DNA of 64,000 nt from Actinomycetes bacterium (GCA_021793295.1 JAJYTA010000005.1:1-64000), one strand, 5' to 3'; shown: positions 11,621-21,714, counted from the first letter of the stretch. The notes: a model not told the origin generated them from the sequence alone. Numbers and translations: made by a program.

Positions 11621-13117
11621 TCAGCCTTCCGGATTGGGCCGGTCCAAGCCGTCCCGGTACTCCTCCCACTGACCGCGGGTGAAATCGGGGACCCGGACGG
11701 GCCGGTTGCCCCGCCTGATCGACTCTGTGCTCAGGGGGATCTGCACCGACCACGTGGCGGAGTCGTACACGTCGATGTCGGGCACGAGCCCGAGGCGCAT
11801 CGTCTGGAACAGACGGCGGAACATGTGCTCTTCGAGGGGTGCGTCGATCTCCCAGAGCCAGTGATCGTAGTGTCCGTAGTCGTCGAGGTCGTCCCAACCG
11901 TTGTCCGACGTGCCGTCGACGAAGATGCGAGGCGGGTCGTCGTTGAACGTGGCCTGCGTGCCCGCCAGCCAGTTGACCCTCGTGTAGGGCTGGGGCACCG
12001 TTTCGTCGTGCGACACCTGGATGACGCGACCTTTCGCTGTCATGACCTGCGACAGTGTGCGGTCGCCCTTGATGTAGGGAGGGTCATTCCACCCTGCGTC
12101 CTCCGGGGGCACGTGTTGCTCCCGGAACGCGGTCAGGCCAATGGCCGGACTGCTCATCGACACGATGCTTTCGAAGCGGTCGCCCCGGTTGATGTCCATG
12201 TAGACGGCCACCGGGCCGACGCCGTGCATGCTGTAGAAATCGCCGTCACGGCGGTACCACCAGCGCCGCCGCCAGCCTTCGGGATACCGGGTACCTCCGG
12301 TCGAGTTGAAGGCCGCGGCGCGACCCTCGTTGTGATAGCCGCCCGCACCGACCAGGAGATCGCCGAACAGACCGTCGTGCGCCATGCGCAGCAGCCGCAG
12401 CTCGGTTCGTCCATAGACGACCTGCTCCAGCATGATGCAATGCCGCCGCATCGCCTCCGACGTGTTGACGAGGTCCCACAGGTGCTCCAGCTCCATGGCC
12501 AGGGGAACCTCGGTGGCTGCATGCTTGCCGTTCAGCATGGCGGTCATGCAGACCGGGTGGTGCCATTCCCATGACGAGGCGTTGACGACGATGTCGACGT
12601 CGTCCCGAGCGCACAGGGCGCGGTAGTCGTCGTCGGCGTCCGGGTCCGGCCGGGTACCGGCTCGCACCAGCTTCGAGTGGTGGACAGCAAGTTCGTAGTT
12701 CTCCTGCGGCGTCTGCCAGTGACCGCCCCGGCCGCTGTAGCGAGCGGGTTCCGGCTGCCCGGTAGCCTGCACCATCTCGGCAGCATGGTGCACCCTCGGC
12801 GGATTGATGTCGCAAACCGCCGTGACGCGCACCTCCGGGAACTGCAGCATCGCTTCCAGTAGGCGCGTGCCGCGATTGCCGACCCCGACGATCCCGACGC
12901 GCACCTGGTCGCCGTAGGCATCGAACGGCACACCGATCATCGATCCGGGACTGCCGACCGGCCTCGGAGGCGCGGCACCGGTGTCTTCATCGGCCGCCGC
13001 GCTGCTGATGCCGAGACCAGCGGCCCCGATGACGCCGCCTGTCGCAGCGCCAGCTTTGAGGATTGACCGACGTGAGGGGAGTTGAGGACCCATCGTGCGC
13101 ACACGCTCCTTCGCCAT
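11621..13117 (-). CDS. TAT-exported Gfo/Idh/MocA oxidoreductase, GH109-like
   Basis: A 498-residue predicted secreted enzyme. A twin-arginine signal (SRRSILK, Arg 16-17, then a hydrophobic Ala/Gly stretch) precedes a Rossmann domain with VGIVGVGNRGTRL near residue 75, then the C-terminal substrate domain with MHGVGPVAVYMDINRGDRF and VSMSSPAIG. That second block matches NAD-dependent glycosidases of family GH109 (alpha-N-acetylgalactosaminidase type), which use a transient oxidation mechanism. Export by TAT suits a protein that folds with NAD in the cytoplasm. The sugar substrate cannot be told. The ATG at 13093 (after AAGGAG) is an alternative start. Operon with the Nramp-like gene. Confidence 0.75.
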   Translation of the reverse strand: MAKERVRTMGPQLPSRRSILKAGAATGGVIGAAGLGISSAAADEDTGAAPPRPVGSPGSMIGVPFDAYGDQVRVGIVGVGNRGTRLLEAMLQFPEVRVTAVCDINPPRVHHAAEMVQATGQPEPARYSGRGGHWQTPQENYELAVHHSKLVRAGTRPDPDADDDYRALCARDDVDIVVNASSWEWHHPVCMTAMLNGKHAATEVPLAMELEHLWDLVNTSEAMRRHCIMLEQVVYGRTELRLLRMAHDGLFGDLLVGAGGYHNEGRAAAFNSTGGTRYPEGWRRRWWYRRDGDFYSMHGVGPVAVYMDINRGDRFESIVSMSSPAIGLTAFREQHVPPEDAGWNDPPYIKGDRTLSQVMTAKGRVIQVSHDETVPQPYTRVNWLAGTQATFNDDPPRIFVDGTSDNGWDDLDDYGHYDHWLWEIDAPLEEHMFRRLFQTMRLGLVPDIDVYDSATWSVQIPLSTESIRRGNRPVRVPDFTRGQWEEYRDGLDRPNPEG

Positions 13118-13252
13118 GATCGACGCCGGCTGCCATGGAGCTCGGCCGCGACCGGCTGATCGCCGACCGCCTCACTGGCTTCGAGCGGGATCAGCGCCGT
13201 CCAGCCTGTCCGGTTGGTGAAGTTGGCGGCAATCTTTCGGACTTGACCGATA

Positions 13253-13281
13253 ATGGTCGACGCTGTCTGCGACGCTGTCAA
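13253..13281 (-). promoter_or_regulatory. putative promoter of the GH109-like/Nramp-like operon
   Basis: On the minus strand, an exact TTGACA (13276-13281) is followed after 17 nt by GACCAT (13253-13258), giving a leader of about 130 nt. A GACC-N6-GGTC palindrome overlaps the -10 and could be an operator. Inference from pattern only. Confidence 0.35.
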
Positions 13282-13391
13282 GAGTGGATCATGAAACGGT
13301 GCCTACACCACGAGGCGTTGTGCTGCATCAAGAGGCGTGCATGGGTGGTGCGGCAGGCGTTTTCCTAGTGAACATGATCATTTGAGTGGTG

Positions 13392-14165
13392 TCAGGGCGA
13401 AGCGGGGCGAGGGAGGTCGGCGGGGATCTCGGCGGCTGCGGCGCGGTCGAGTAGCCACCGAGTGGCGCGCCGTCCTCGTGCGCCGGCCGCCGGGATCTGT
13501 ACCTCGCCCGCGCCGCCCAGGGCCATCCGCACCGCCGGCGCCTTGTCCTCGCCGGCGACGACGAGCCACACTTCGTCGGCCAAGGCAATGGTCGGCAGCG
13601 TCAGGCTGATCCGGGTGGGCGGCGGCTTGGGCGCCCCGTGGACCGCGACCACGGGACGATCGTCATACAGCGCCGGCTGCTCCGGGAACAACGACGCCAC
13701 GTGACCGTCCGGGCCGACACCGAGCAGCAACACGTCGAAGGCCGGAGCCCCGGTGTGCTCAATGGCTCGCAGGTACTCGGTCACCTGGGCGGCATAGCGC
13801 TCCGCGCCCGCCTCCGGGCTGTCAGTACCGGCTGCGGGCATCGGGTGCACGCGCGACTCGTCCACGTCGACGTGATCGAGCAGGGCCGCGCGGGCCTGGG
13901 TTTCGTTGCGTTCCGGATCGCCCGGCTCGAGAAAGCGTTCGTCGCCCCACCAGACGTCCAGGGCCGACCAGTCGACCGCTGGACACGCCGGCGACGCGGC
14001 GACGGCGCGCAACGTCGCGATGCCCACCCGGCCACCGGTGAGCACCACCGAGGCATGCCCGCGGGTGGCTTGGGCATCGACCAGGCGGGTGATCAGGCGC
14101 GCCGCGACTGCCTCGGCGAGGAGGTCGGCGTCGTGGTGGACGACGACGGTCGGTGCGGTGCTCAT
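13392..14165 (-). CDS. pgl: 6-phosphogluconolactonase
   Basis: Hydrolyses 6-phosphogluconolactone in the oxidative pentose phosphate pathway. The 257-residue product has the family motifs LTGGRVGI, WWGDERF and GVGPDGHVASLFP. Its ATG overlaps the opcA stop by 4 nt (ATGA), so translation is coupled. Last gene of the tkt-tal-pgi-zwf-opcA-pgl operon. The 274 bp downstream, before the next minus-strand gene, holds a putative promoter (13253-13281) but no credible ORF. Confidence 0.95.
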   Translation of the reverse strand: MSTAPTVVVHHDADLLAEAVAARLITRLVDAQATRGHASVVLTGGRVGIATLRAVAASPACPAVDWSALDVWWGDERFLEPGDPERNETQARAALLDHVDVDESRVHPMPAAGTDSPEAGAERYAAQVTEYLRAIEHTGAPAFDVLLLGVGPDGHVASLFPEQPALYDDRPVVAVHGAPKPPPTRISLTLPTIALADEVWLVVAGEDKAPAVRMALGGAGEVQIPAAGARGRRATRWLLDRAAAAEIPADLPRPASP

Positions 14166-15118
14166 CGCCCCACCTTCGCCTTCGCCCGGGTGACCTTGCC
14201 CGTCTCTGCTTGGCGGCGGAGTCCTTCGGCCAGCACCTCACCGTAGATCTCGTCGGGATCGAGGCGACGCAGCTCCTCGGCCAGGCAGTCAGCGGGTGTG
14301 CGCCGCGGCAGGGCGACCCGCCGGTCGGCTCGTCCTGGAGCGCGCAGGACGGCCAGCTCGTCATCGTCGCGCTCGATCGAGATCGGGCCCGACTCACGGT
14401 CGAGGCGGACGCTGCGTAACCCGTCGACGCCGGACGCCTTGGTCCGGGTCACCGGGACGTCGAGGCACAGGGCGAGCCAACCGGCCAGCAGGTCCGCGCT
14501 GGCGTTGTCCGGGCCGCCGACCACCCGGGCGGACAGGACCGTTTCGTACGGCGGCTGGTCGAGGGCGGCCGCCAGCAACGCGCGCCACAGCGTCAGCCGC
14601 GTCCACGTGAGGTCGGTGTCGCCGGGCCGGTATCCGGCGACCCGGTCGCGTAGCGCTGCGATCGGCCGCTTGCACCCTGCGACGTCGGTGATACGTCGCT
14701 GCGCCAATCGCCCGATGGGATCGTCCGCGGGCACGGCCGGCGCCTCGGCCGGCCACCACGCCACCACCGGGTTGTCGGGCAGCAACAGCGGGATGACCAC
14801 AGATTGGAGGTGCTGAGTGAGCGGGCCGAACGCACGCAGCACGACCACTTCACTCGCACCGGCGTCCCCGCCGACGCGGATCTGGGCGTCGAGTCTGGCC
14901 GAACCGCGCGAAGTCCCCCTGATCAAGACGATGATGCGGCTGGGATGTTCGTGACTGGCGTGGTTGGCCGAGGCGATGGCGTCCTCGGCGTCAGCTTCCT
15001 CCACCACGACGATCAAGGTGAGCACGCGCCCCAGCGCGACGGCGCCGTGCAACTCGCGCAGCTCCACCATGCGCCTGGCGACGTCCGAGGCCGACGTCGA
15101 CGGAATGTCGATGATCAT
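14162..15118 (-). CDS. opcA: glucose-6-phosphate dehydrogenase assembly protein OpcA
   Basis: Actinobacterial/cyanobacterial factor needed for assembly or activation of G6PDH. The 318-residue product starts MIIDIPSTSASDVARRM and contains GAVALGRVLTL and a lysine/arginine-poor C-terminal half typical of the family. GGAGG lies 5 nt before ATG 15118, which overlaps the zwf stop as ATGA; the frame's first Met, 4 codons upstream, lies inside zwf and lacks that signal. It is flanked by zwf and pgl as in other actinobacteria. Confidence 0.94.
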   Translation of the reverse strand: MIIDIPSTSASDVARRMVELRELHGAVALGRVLTLIVVVEEADAEDAIASANHASHEHPSRIIVLIRGTSRGSARLDAQIRVGGDAGASEVVVLRAFGPLTQHLQSVVIPLLLPDNPVVAWWPAEAPAVPADDPIGRLAQRRITDVAGCKRPIAALRDRVAGYRPGDTDLTWTRLTLWRALLAAALDQPPYETVLSARVVGGPDNASADLLAGWLALCLDVPVTRTKASGVDGLRSVRLDRESGPISIERDDDELAVLRAPGRADRRVALPRRTPADCLAEELRRLDPDEIYGEVLAEGLRRQAETGKVTRAKAKVGR

Positions 15119-16650
15119 GGACGCCTCCAATGCCGACCGTCACGGGCGAGCATCGCATCCGCCGACGGCGGACCCCAACTGCCGGACGTGTACTGATCGG
15201 GCTTGCCGTTGCTCGCCCAGTGCTCCTCGATCGGGTCGAGGATCTTCCACGACAGCTCGACCTCCTCGTGCTGCGGGAACAGCGGCGGGTCGCCGAGCAG
15301 CACATCGAGAATGAGCCGCTCGTAAGCCTCCGGGCTCTCCTCGGTGAACGCGTAGCCGTAGCCGAAGTCCATCGTGACGTCGCGGACCTCCATGGAGGTC
15401 CCCGGCACCTTGGAGCCGAAGCGCAGGGTCACGCCTTCATCCGGCTGCACCCGGATCACCAGGGCGTTCTCGCCGAGCTCGTCGGTGGCCGTGGACTCGA
15501 AGGGTAGATGTGGCGCGCGCTTGAACACGATGGCGACCTCGGTGACCCGGCGGCCCAGGCGCTTGCCGGTCCGCAGGTAGAACGGGACCCCGGCCCAGCG
15601 GCGGGTGTCGATGTCCAGACGCACCGCGGCGTACGTCTCGGTCGTGGAGTCCGGCGCGATCCCGTCCTCCTCGAGGAACCCGGCCACCTGGACGCCCCCG
15701 GCCCAACCCGCGGTGTACTGGCCGCGAGCGGTGTAGCGGTCGAGATCGTGCGGCAGCCGGACTGCGGAGAGCACCTTCTCTTTCTCCGCACGCAGGTCGG
15801 CGGCTTCGAACGAGACCGGTTCCTCCATGGCGACCAACGCCAGCAACTGCAGCAGATGATTCTGCATCACGTCGCGGGCGGCGCCGATGCCGTCGTAGTA
15901 GCCGGCCCGCCCACCGATCCCGATGTCCTCAGCCATGGTGATCTGGACATGGTCGACGTAGTGGGCGTGCCAGATCGGCTCGAACAGCTGGTTCGCGAAC
16001 CGCATCGCCAGGATGTTCTGGACGGTCTCCTTGCCGAGGTAGTGATCGATCCGGAAGATGCTGTCCGCCGGAAAGATCGCCTCGACGGTTCGGTTCAGCT
16101 CGCGTGCGCTGGCCAAGTCGTGCCCGAAGGGCTTCTCGATGACGACGCGGCGCCACTGGTCTTCGTTCTCCGGCTCGGCCAAGCCCGAGCGGGCGAGCTG
16201 CTTGCAGACGGTGTCGAAGAAGCCCGGCGGGATGGACAGGTAGAAGGCATGGTTGCCGCCCGTTCCCTGCTTCTCGTCGAGCTCGCGTACTGTCTCGGCG
16301 AGCTGGTCGAATGCGTCGTCGTCGGAGAAGTCACCGGGAACGAACCGGAAGCCGTCGGCGAGCTGCTTCCACGTCGACTCCTTGAACGGCGTGCGTGCGT
16401 GGGCGCGGACGGCGTCGCGAACCTGCTTGTGAAAATCCTGCTGAGCCCAGTCGCGGCGAGCGAAGCCCACCAGCGAGAAACCCGGTGGCAGCAGGCCCCG
16501 GTTGGCCAGGTCGTAGACCGCCGGCATCAACTTCTTGCGGGCCAGATCGCCGGTCACGCCGAAGATCACCAGCCCGGACGGGCCGGCGATGCGGGGCATC
16601 CGCTTGTCGCGCTTGTCGCGAAGCGGATTGCGGGCCATGCCGGCGTTCAT
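15115..16650 (-). CDS. zwf: glucose-6-phosphate 1-dehydrogenase
   Basis: Oxidises glucose-6-phosphate with NADP at the entry of the pentose phosphate pathway. The 511-residue protein shows the nucleotide-binding VIFGVTGDLARKKL, the active-site RIDHYLGKETVQN with the catalytic His, and EKPFGHDLASA. Length is normal. Its ATG overlaps the pgi stop (ATGA) and its own stop overlaps the opcA start, so pgi, zwf, opcA and pgl form a fully coupled series. Confidence 0.97.
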   Translation of the reverse strand: MNAGMARNPLRDKRDKRMPRIAGPSGLVIFGVTGDLARKKLMPAVYDLANRGLLPPGFSLVGFARRDWAQQDFHKQVRDAVRAHARTPFKESTWKQLADGFRFVPGDFSDDDAFDQLAETVRELDEKQGTGGNHAFYLSIPPGFFDTVCKQLARSGLAEPENEDQWRRVVIEKPFGHDLASARELNRTVEAIFPADSIFRIDHYLGKETVQNILAMRFANQLFEPIWHAHYVDHVQITMAEDIGIGGRAGYYDGIGAARDVMQNHLLQLLALVAMEEPVSFEAADLRAEKEKVLSAVRLPHDLDRYTARGQYTAGWAGGVQVAGFLEEDGIAPDSTTETYAAVRLDIDTRRWAGVPFYLRTGKRLGRRVTEVAIVFKRAPHLPFESTATDELGENALVIRVQPDEGVTLRFGSKVPGTSMEVRDVTMDFGYGYAFTEESPEAYERLILDVLLGDPPLFPQHEEVELSWKILDPIEEHWASNGKPDQYTSGSWGPPSADAMLARDGRHWRRP

Positions 16651-18248
16651 CGGAGGATCGCTTTCAGCGTGTCGATGCCGGCCTGCCGGTCGGTGAGGTG
16701 CAGCCGTAGCACCGGGCGGCCGAGCTCGGTGAGCACCCGGGCGTCGCCGGCGGCTTGGGCGCTGATCAGCTCACCGAAGGTGAACGGCCGGTCCGGGATG
16801 GCCACGTCGTTCGCCGGCGCACCGGTCACCTGGAGGAACACGCCCTGCGGCGGGCCGCCCTTGTGGTACTGGCCAGTGGAGTGCAGAAACCGCGGACCCC
16901 ACCCGAACGTGGTGGGCCGGCCGGTGCGGACGGCCAGCGGTTCGCGGACGTCGGCCAGCGACGCGTCGGCGCCTTCGCGATCGAGGTAAGCCATGACGGC
17001 CAGGTAGCTGTCGTCCTCCAAGCGCGAGAGCAGCGCTCCGACGGCGCCGGCGACGGTCGTGACGCCTTGGAGAAGGTCTTCGGGGCCGCGCACCTCGATG
17101 CCGCCCTCGGCGAACGCCGGCGGTGACGGCTGTGGCGGTGCGTCGAGCAAGCCACGGGCCGCGGCCTTGGCGCTTTCGACATCCGGCTGATCGAACGGAT
17201 TGATCCCCAACAATCGCCCGGCGACGGCGGTGGCGAACTCCCACAGCAGGAACTGCGCGCCCAGCGAGCCCTGCACGCTGATCGTCGGCGCCGCACCAGA
17301 GGTGACCGCCGCATCGGGCTGACCGAGCAGCGCCACCAAAACGTCCGAGGCAGGCTGGCGCACCTCCGGGGCGTCGACACCGGAAACCGCGATGGGCAAC
17401 ACACCGGTGCCGTTCTTACCGGTCGACTCCGCGAGCAGCTGCTCGGCCCAATCGCCGAATCCGCTGATCCCAGACCCGGCGTCGGCGATGGCCACCTTGT
17501 CGCGCCCGGAGGCACCCAGCGCCGCACCGAGGATCAGCGCGGGGTTGTCCGGTGCATCGGCGGCGAGCTGTGCCGCGACCGACGCGGCACCGTCCAACAG
17601 CGCCGCGACGTCAGCGCCGGCCAGTCCGCTGGGAACCAAGCCGAAAGCGGTGAGCGCCGAGTAGCGCCCACCGACATTCGGATCAGCGAGGAACAGTCGC
17701 CGATACCCGGCCTCCGCGGCTCTGTCGGCCAAACCGGATCCCGGGTCGGTCACGGCGACGATCCGGCTGGCCGCATCGATGCCGGCCGCGGTGAACGCAG
17801 CCTCGAACACGCGGCGCTGACTGTCGGTCTCCACCGTCGAACCGGATTTGCTCGACACCACCAGCACCGTGCGTTCCAGCCGGTCGTGCAGCGCACGCTG
17901 AACCGCTCCCGGGTCGGTGGTGTCGAGCACCGTCAGCTCGACACCGGCGGTGCGCGTGATGACTTCCGGCGCCAGCGACGAGCCGCCCATGCCGGCCAGC
18001 ACGATCCGATCGAGGCCCTCGGCGCGGAGCTCAGCCGACAGCGCTTCGATCTCGGCCAGCAGCGGCCGGGAGGTCTCATGCAGATCGGTCCAGCCCAACC
18101 GGATGGACGCCTCGGCCTCGGCGTCCGGGCCCCACAGCGTCGCGTCCTTCGCCGCGATGCGCGAAGCCACCTGCTCGGACACGAGCTTCTCGACCGCTTC
18201 CGGCCAGCCGCCGGAATGGACGGTGACAGCTAGTGGCTCACTCGTCAC
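16647..18248 (-). CDS. pgi: glucose-6-phosphate isomerase, tal-pgi-fusion type
   Basis: A 533-residue SIS-fold isomerase: first SIS domain GMGGSSLAPEV, phosphate loop SSKSGSTVETDS, and the C-terminal LHSTGQYHKGGPPQG. That C-terminal block is characteristic of the isomerase half of bifunctional transaldolase/isomerase proteins rather than E. coli-type Pgi, consistent with its place directly behind tal. GTG 18248 has GGAGG 7 nt upstream. Longer upstream reading in this frame is antisense-like sequence inside tal and is rejected. The stop overlaps the zwf start. Confidence 0.92.
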   Translation of the reverse strand: MTSEPLAVTVHSGGWPEAVEKLVSEQVASRIAAKDATLWGPDAEAEASIRLGWTDLHETSRPLLAEIEALSAELRAEGLDRIVLAGMGGSSLAPEVITRTAGVELTVLDTTDPGAVQRALHDRLERTVLVVSSKSGSTVETDSQRRVFEAAFTAAGIDAASRIVAVTDPGSGLADRAAEAGYRRLFLADPNVGGRYSALTAFGLVPSGLAGADVAALLDGAASVAAQLAADAPDNPALILGAALGASGRDKVAIADAGSGISGFGDWAEQLLAESTGKNGTGVLPIAVSGVDAPEVRQPASDVLVALLGQPDAAVTSGAAPTISVQGSLGAQFLLWEFATAVAGRLLGINPFDQPDVESAKAAARGLLDAPPQPSPPAFAEGGIEVRGPEDLLQGVTTVAGAVGALLSRLEDDSYLAVMAYLDREGADASLADVREPLAVRTGRPTTFGWGPRFLHSTGQYHKGGPPQGVFLQVTGAPANDVAIPDRPFTFGELISAQAAGDARVLTELGRPVLRLHLTDRQAGIDTLKAILR

Positions 18249-18308
18249 TTCGCCGCCTCCATCCCACTGGTCGGCGCTACGTTCCTCGTCGTCACTTCGC
18301 CGCCTCCA
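18243..18308. repeat. 19-bp direct repeat at the tal/pgi junction
   Basis: Positions 18243-18261 and 18290-18308 are identical over 19 bp, a unit offset of 47 bp. On the coding (minus) strand one copy encodes the tal C-terminus EAAK-stop and the other supplies the pgi Shine-Dalgarno and GTG. This looks like a short tandem duplication that separated two genes once joined by a GTGA overlap. Confidence 0.7.
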
Positions 18309-19398
18309 GCTTCCCCGCGGTCGACTCCAGCAGCTCGTTCCAACTCGACTCGAACTTCTCGACACCTTCACGCTCGAGCACGGCGATGACGTCGTCGAGG
18401 TCGATGCCCACCTCGGCCAGCCTGGCCATCGTCTGTCGGGCGTCGTCGTAGTTGGGGCGCACGGTGTCGCCGGTGATCTCACCGTGATCGGCCACGGCCT
18501 CCAGCGTGGACTCCGGCATGGTGTTGACGGTGTCCGGCGCCACCAGTTCGGTGACGTACATGGTGTCGGGATAGTCCGGGTTCTTCGTCGACGTGGACGC
18601 CCACAGCGGGCGCTGCTTCGTCGCCCCGGCCGCCTCCAGGCGCTGCCACCGCGGGTCGGCGATGACGTCTTCGTAGGCCGCGTAGGCCAGCCGGGCATTG
18701 GCGATGGCCGCCTTGCCGCGCAACGCCAGCGCGTCGTCGGTGCCGATGGTCTCCAGGCGCTTGTCGACCTCGGCGTCGACCCGGCTGACGAAGAACGAGG
18801 CGACCGAGGAGATGCCGTCGAGCGAGTCACCTGACTCCAGGCGCTGTTCCAGCCCGGCCTGGTAGGCGTTCATCACCTCGCCGTAGCGCTGGATGGAGAA
18901 GATCAAGGTGACGTTGACGCTGATGCCGGCGGCAATGGTGGCCGTGATGGCCGGCAGGCCCGCCTTGGTCGCCGGGATCTTGATGTAGATGTTGGGTCGG
19001 GAGATCTCGGTCCACAGGTCGGCCGCCTGCGCGATGGTGCCCTCGGTGTCGTGGGCCAAGCGTGGGTCGACCTCGATCGACACCCGGCCGTCACGCCCGC
19101 CCGTACGACGTGCGACCGGCGCCAGAACGTCGGCAGCGGCCCGCACGTCGGCCGTGGTCAGGTCACGCACGGCGGCGTCGGCGTCGGATCCCTCGGCCGC
19201 GTGGCGGCGGATGTCGTCGTCGTACAGGCTGCTCTTCGAGATCGCGTTGTGGAAGATCGTCGGGTTGGACGTGATGCCCACGACGTGCCGGTCGTCGATG
19301 AGCGACTGCAGGTTTCCGGTGGTGATGCGGTCGCGGGACAGGTCGTCGAGCCAGATGGCGACACCTTCGTCCGAGAGGCGACCGAGAGGATCGGACAT
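18292..19398 (-). CDS. tal: transaldolase
   Basis: Non-oxidative pentose phosphate enzyme, 368 residues, actinobacterial type. [13 protein letters not shown] and the Schiff-base lysine segment [12 protein letters not shown] are present, along with [10 protein letters not shown]. The ATG at 19398 follows AGGAG by 7 nt; the frame extends upstream into tkt but that part is not family-like. It starts 19 bp after tkt. The C-terminus (LEAAK) is part of the duplicated 19-mer shared with the pgi ribosome-binding site. Confidence 0.95.
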   Translation of the reverse strand: MSDPLGRLSDEGVAIWLDDLSRDRITTGNLQSLIDDRHVVGITSNPTIFHNAISKSSLYDDDIRRHAAEGSDADAAVRDLTTADVRAAADVLAPVARRTGGRDGRVSIEVDPRLAHDTEGTIAQAADLWTEISRPNIYIKIPATKAGLPAITATIAAGISVNVTLIFSIQRYGEVMNAYQAGLEQRLESGDSLDGISSVASFFVSRVDAEVDKRLETIGTDDALALRGKAAIANARLAYAAYEDVIADPRWQRLEAAGATKQRPLWASTSTKNPDYPDTMYVTELVAPDTVNTMPESTLEAVADHGEITGDTVRPNYDDARQTMARLAEVGIDLDDVIAVLEREGVEKFESSWNELLESTAGKLEAAK

Positions 19399-19417
19399 GA
19401 GAGCGCTCCTGTCGTGG

Positions 19418-21541
19418 TTAGGCGCGAGAGAGAGAATCACGAGCCGCGGCCACCACGGCGTCGGCCGTGATGCCGAACTCTTCGTACAGGGTCGAGTAGT
19501 CCGCCGACGCACCGAAGTGCTCCAGGCTCACCGCACGCCCGGCGTCACCGAGGTAGCGGTGCCAGCTCATCGCCACACCAGCCTCGACCGACACCCGGGC
19601 GCGAACCGAGGACGGCAGCACCGACTCGCGGTAGGCGTCGTCCTGCGCCTCGAACCACTCGTGGGACGGGAACGACACCACCCGGGTCGCGATGCCGTCG
19701 GCCTGTAGCCGCTCGCGAGCCTCGACGGCCAGTTGCACCTCCGAACCGCTGGCCATCAGGATCACCTGGGGAGTACCCCCATCGGCCTCGGCGAACACGT
19801 AGGCACCTCGCGCGGTGCCCTCGGCCGAGGCGAACTTCGTGCGGTCGAACACCGGGACGTTCTGGCGGGTCAGGGCGATGCCCGCCGGACGGTCGCTGTG
19901 CTCCAGGATGGTCCGCCACGCCACGGCCGTCTCGTTGGCGTCGGCCGGCCGGACGAGGTCGAAGCCCGGAATGGCCCGCAGCGACGTGAGGTGCTCGACC
20001 GGCTGGTGTGTGGGCCCGTCCTCGCCCAGGCCGATGGAGTCGTGCGTCCACACGAACGTCACCGGGATGCCCTGCAACGCCGCCAACCGGACCGCGGCGC
20101 GCTGGTAGTCGCTGAACACCAAGAACGTGGCGGCATACGGCCGCGTCAGGCCGTGCAACGCGATGCCGTTGGCGATCAGGCCGGCGGCGAACTCACGTAC
20201 GCCGAAGTGCAAGGTACGCCCGTACGGGTGCCCCGGGAACTTGGCGCTGGACCGCTTGACCGGCAGGAAGCTGGGCTCGCCCTCGATGGTGGTGTTGTTC
20301 GAGCCGGCCAGATCCGCCGAGCCGCCCCACAGTTCAGGCAGCACCGGCGCGATGGCGTTGATGACCTTGCCCGAAGCGGCTCTGGTCGCGATGCCCTTCT
20401 CCGAGGGCTCGAACTCCGGCAGGCTCTCGGTCCAGCCCTCGGGCAGTTCCCGGGCCCGCAGCCGGTCGAGCAGGGCGGCGCGCTCGGGGTTGGCCGCACG
20501 CCAGGCCGTGAACCGTTCGTCCCACTCCGCGCGCAACTTGCGCCCGCGCTCCACGGCCTGCTGGGTGTGGGCGAGGACCTCGGGGTCGACGTCGAAGGTG
20601 CGGTCCGGGTCGGCGCCGAGGAGGCGCTTGGTCGCCGCGACCTCCTCAGCCCCGAGGGCGGAGCCGTGGATGCCGCCGGTGTTCTGCTTGTTGGGTGCCG
20701 GCCACCCGATGATGGTGCGGACCCGGATGAACGTCGGGCGGTCGGTGACGGACTTGGCTTCGGCCAGCGCCTCGAAGACCGCCCGCGGGTCCTCCCGGTA
20801 GTCCCCGCCGGCGGTGAAATCGACCTCCACCGTGTGCCAGCCGTAGGCCCGGTACCGGGCGACGGTGTCCTCGGTGAAGGCGATGCTGGTGTCGTCTTCG
20901 ATGGAGATGCGGTTGTCGTCCCAGATGACGACCAGGTTGCCGAGCTCCTGGGTGCCCGCCAGCGAGCTCGCCTCGCCGGAGACGCCCTCTTCCAGGTCGC
21001 CGTCAGAGGCGATCACGTAGATGTGGTGATCGAAGACACTTTCGCCGGCCGGCGCATCGGGGTCGAGCAGCCCGCGTTCGCGTCGAGCGGCGAAGGCCAA
21101 GCCCACGGCCGAGGCCAGCCCCGATCCCAACGGGCCGGTGGTGACCTCGACGCCCTCGGTGTGTCCGTATTCGGGGTGCCCGGGCGTCTTGGAGCCCCAG
21201 GTACGCAGCGCCTTCAGGTCGTCCAGCGACAACGGGTAGCCCGCCAGGTACAGCTGGATGTACTGCGTCAGGCTGCTGTGCCCGGCGGACAGGACGAATC
21301 GGTCGCGCCCGAGCCACTGCGGGTCGGTCGGGTCGTGACGAAGGATGCGCTGGTAGAGCGTGTACGCCACCGGAGACAGGCTCATCGCCGTGCCCGGGTG
21401 GCCGTTGCCGACCTTCTCGACGGCGTCCATGGCCAGCAGCCGGCCCAGGTCCACCGCGCGATCGTCGAGCTCGGACCACTCGAAACTGCCCGGGGAGGCG
21501 GACGGACTCGCGGAGGTCGGGGTGGGAGGTGTCGTATTCAC
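19418..21541 (-). CDS. tkt: transketolase
   Basis: Thiamine-diphosphate enzyme of the pentose phosphate pathway, 707 residues. Domains in order: the ThDP-binding half with [23 protein letters not shown] and the Mg/diphosphate motif [11 protein letters not shown]...DDNRISIED; the pyrimidine-binding half with [14 protein letters not shown]; and the C-terminal domain. The Pro/Ser/Thr-rich first 25 residues are low complexity. GTG 21541 chosen with AGAGGA about 12 nt upstream. First gene of the six-gene operon, divergent from ctaB across 206 bp. Confidence 0.95.
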   Translation of the reverse strand: MNTTPPTPTSASPSASPGSFEWSELDDRAVDLGRLLAMDAVEKVGNGHPGTAMSLSPVAYTLYQRILRHDPTDPQWLGRDRFVLSAGHSSLTQYIQLYLAGYPLSLDDLKALRTWGSKTPGHPEYGHTEGVEVTTGPLGSGLASAVGLAFAARRERGLLDPDAPAGESVFDHHIYVIASDGDLEEGVSGEASSLAGTQELGNLVVIWDDNRISIEDDTSIAFTEDTVARYRAYGWHTVEVDFTAGGDYREDPRAVFEALAEAKSVTDRPTFIRVRTIIGWPAPNKQNTGGIHGSALGAEEVAATKRLLGADPDRTFDVDPEVLAHTQQAVERGRKLRAEWDERFTAWRAANPERAALLDRLRARELPEGWTESLPEFEPSEKGIATRAASGKVINAIAPVLPELWGGSADLAGSNNTTIEGEPSFLPVKRSSAKFPGHPYGRTLHFGVREFAAGLIANGIALHGLTRPYAATFLVFSDYQRAAVRLAALQGIPVTFVWTHDSIGLGEDGPTHQPVEHLTSLRAIPGFDLVRPADANETAVAWRTILEHSDRPAGIALTRQNVPVFDRTKFASAEGTARGAYVFAEADGGTPQVILMASGSEVQLAVEARERLQADGIATRVVSFPSHEWFEAQDDAYRESVLPSSVRARVSVEAGVAMSWHRYLGDAGRAVSLEHFGASADYSTLYEEFGITADAVVAAARDSLSRA

Positions 21542-21677
21542 CGGCGTGACATTCCTCTCGGCGTGCGGATCCGGACAATGGTGCTCAGCCGCCGTACGCG
21601 TGACGGCACGTGGCACGGACGAGCGTATCGGCGGCGGCGTCGACGCGCCCGGACACTCGGCCGTAAGGGCCCACGGT

Positions 21678-21714
21678 TAGACTCAACAGGCAGAACGCGA
21701 CGGAAGATTCCGTC
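21678..21714 (+). promoter_or_regulatory. putative ctaB -10 element and leader hairpin
   Basis: TAGACT at 21678-21683 is a good actinobacterial -10. Shortly downstream, 21699-21714 forms a perfect 7-2-7 inverted repeat (GACGGAA/TTCCGTC) in the predicted leader, which could be a small hairpin or an operator. No clear -35. Inferred. Confidence 0.35.

Noticed and set aside
13135-13368. A 77-codon plus-strand ORF in the pgl/GH109-like gap
   Set aside because: No ribosome site, no recognisable domain, and the region carries a better minus-strand promoter candidate.
16647-18830. A fused tal-pgi protein read from the long frame ending at 16647
   Set aside because: The part upstream of 18248 is out of frame with tal and gives Arg/Pro/Ser-rich sequence; the good SD and GTG at 18248 define a separate pgi.
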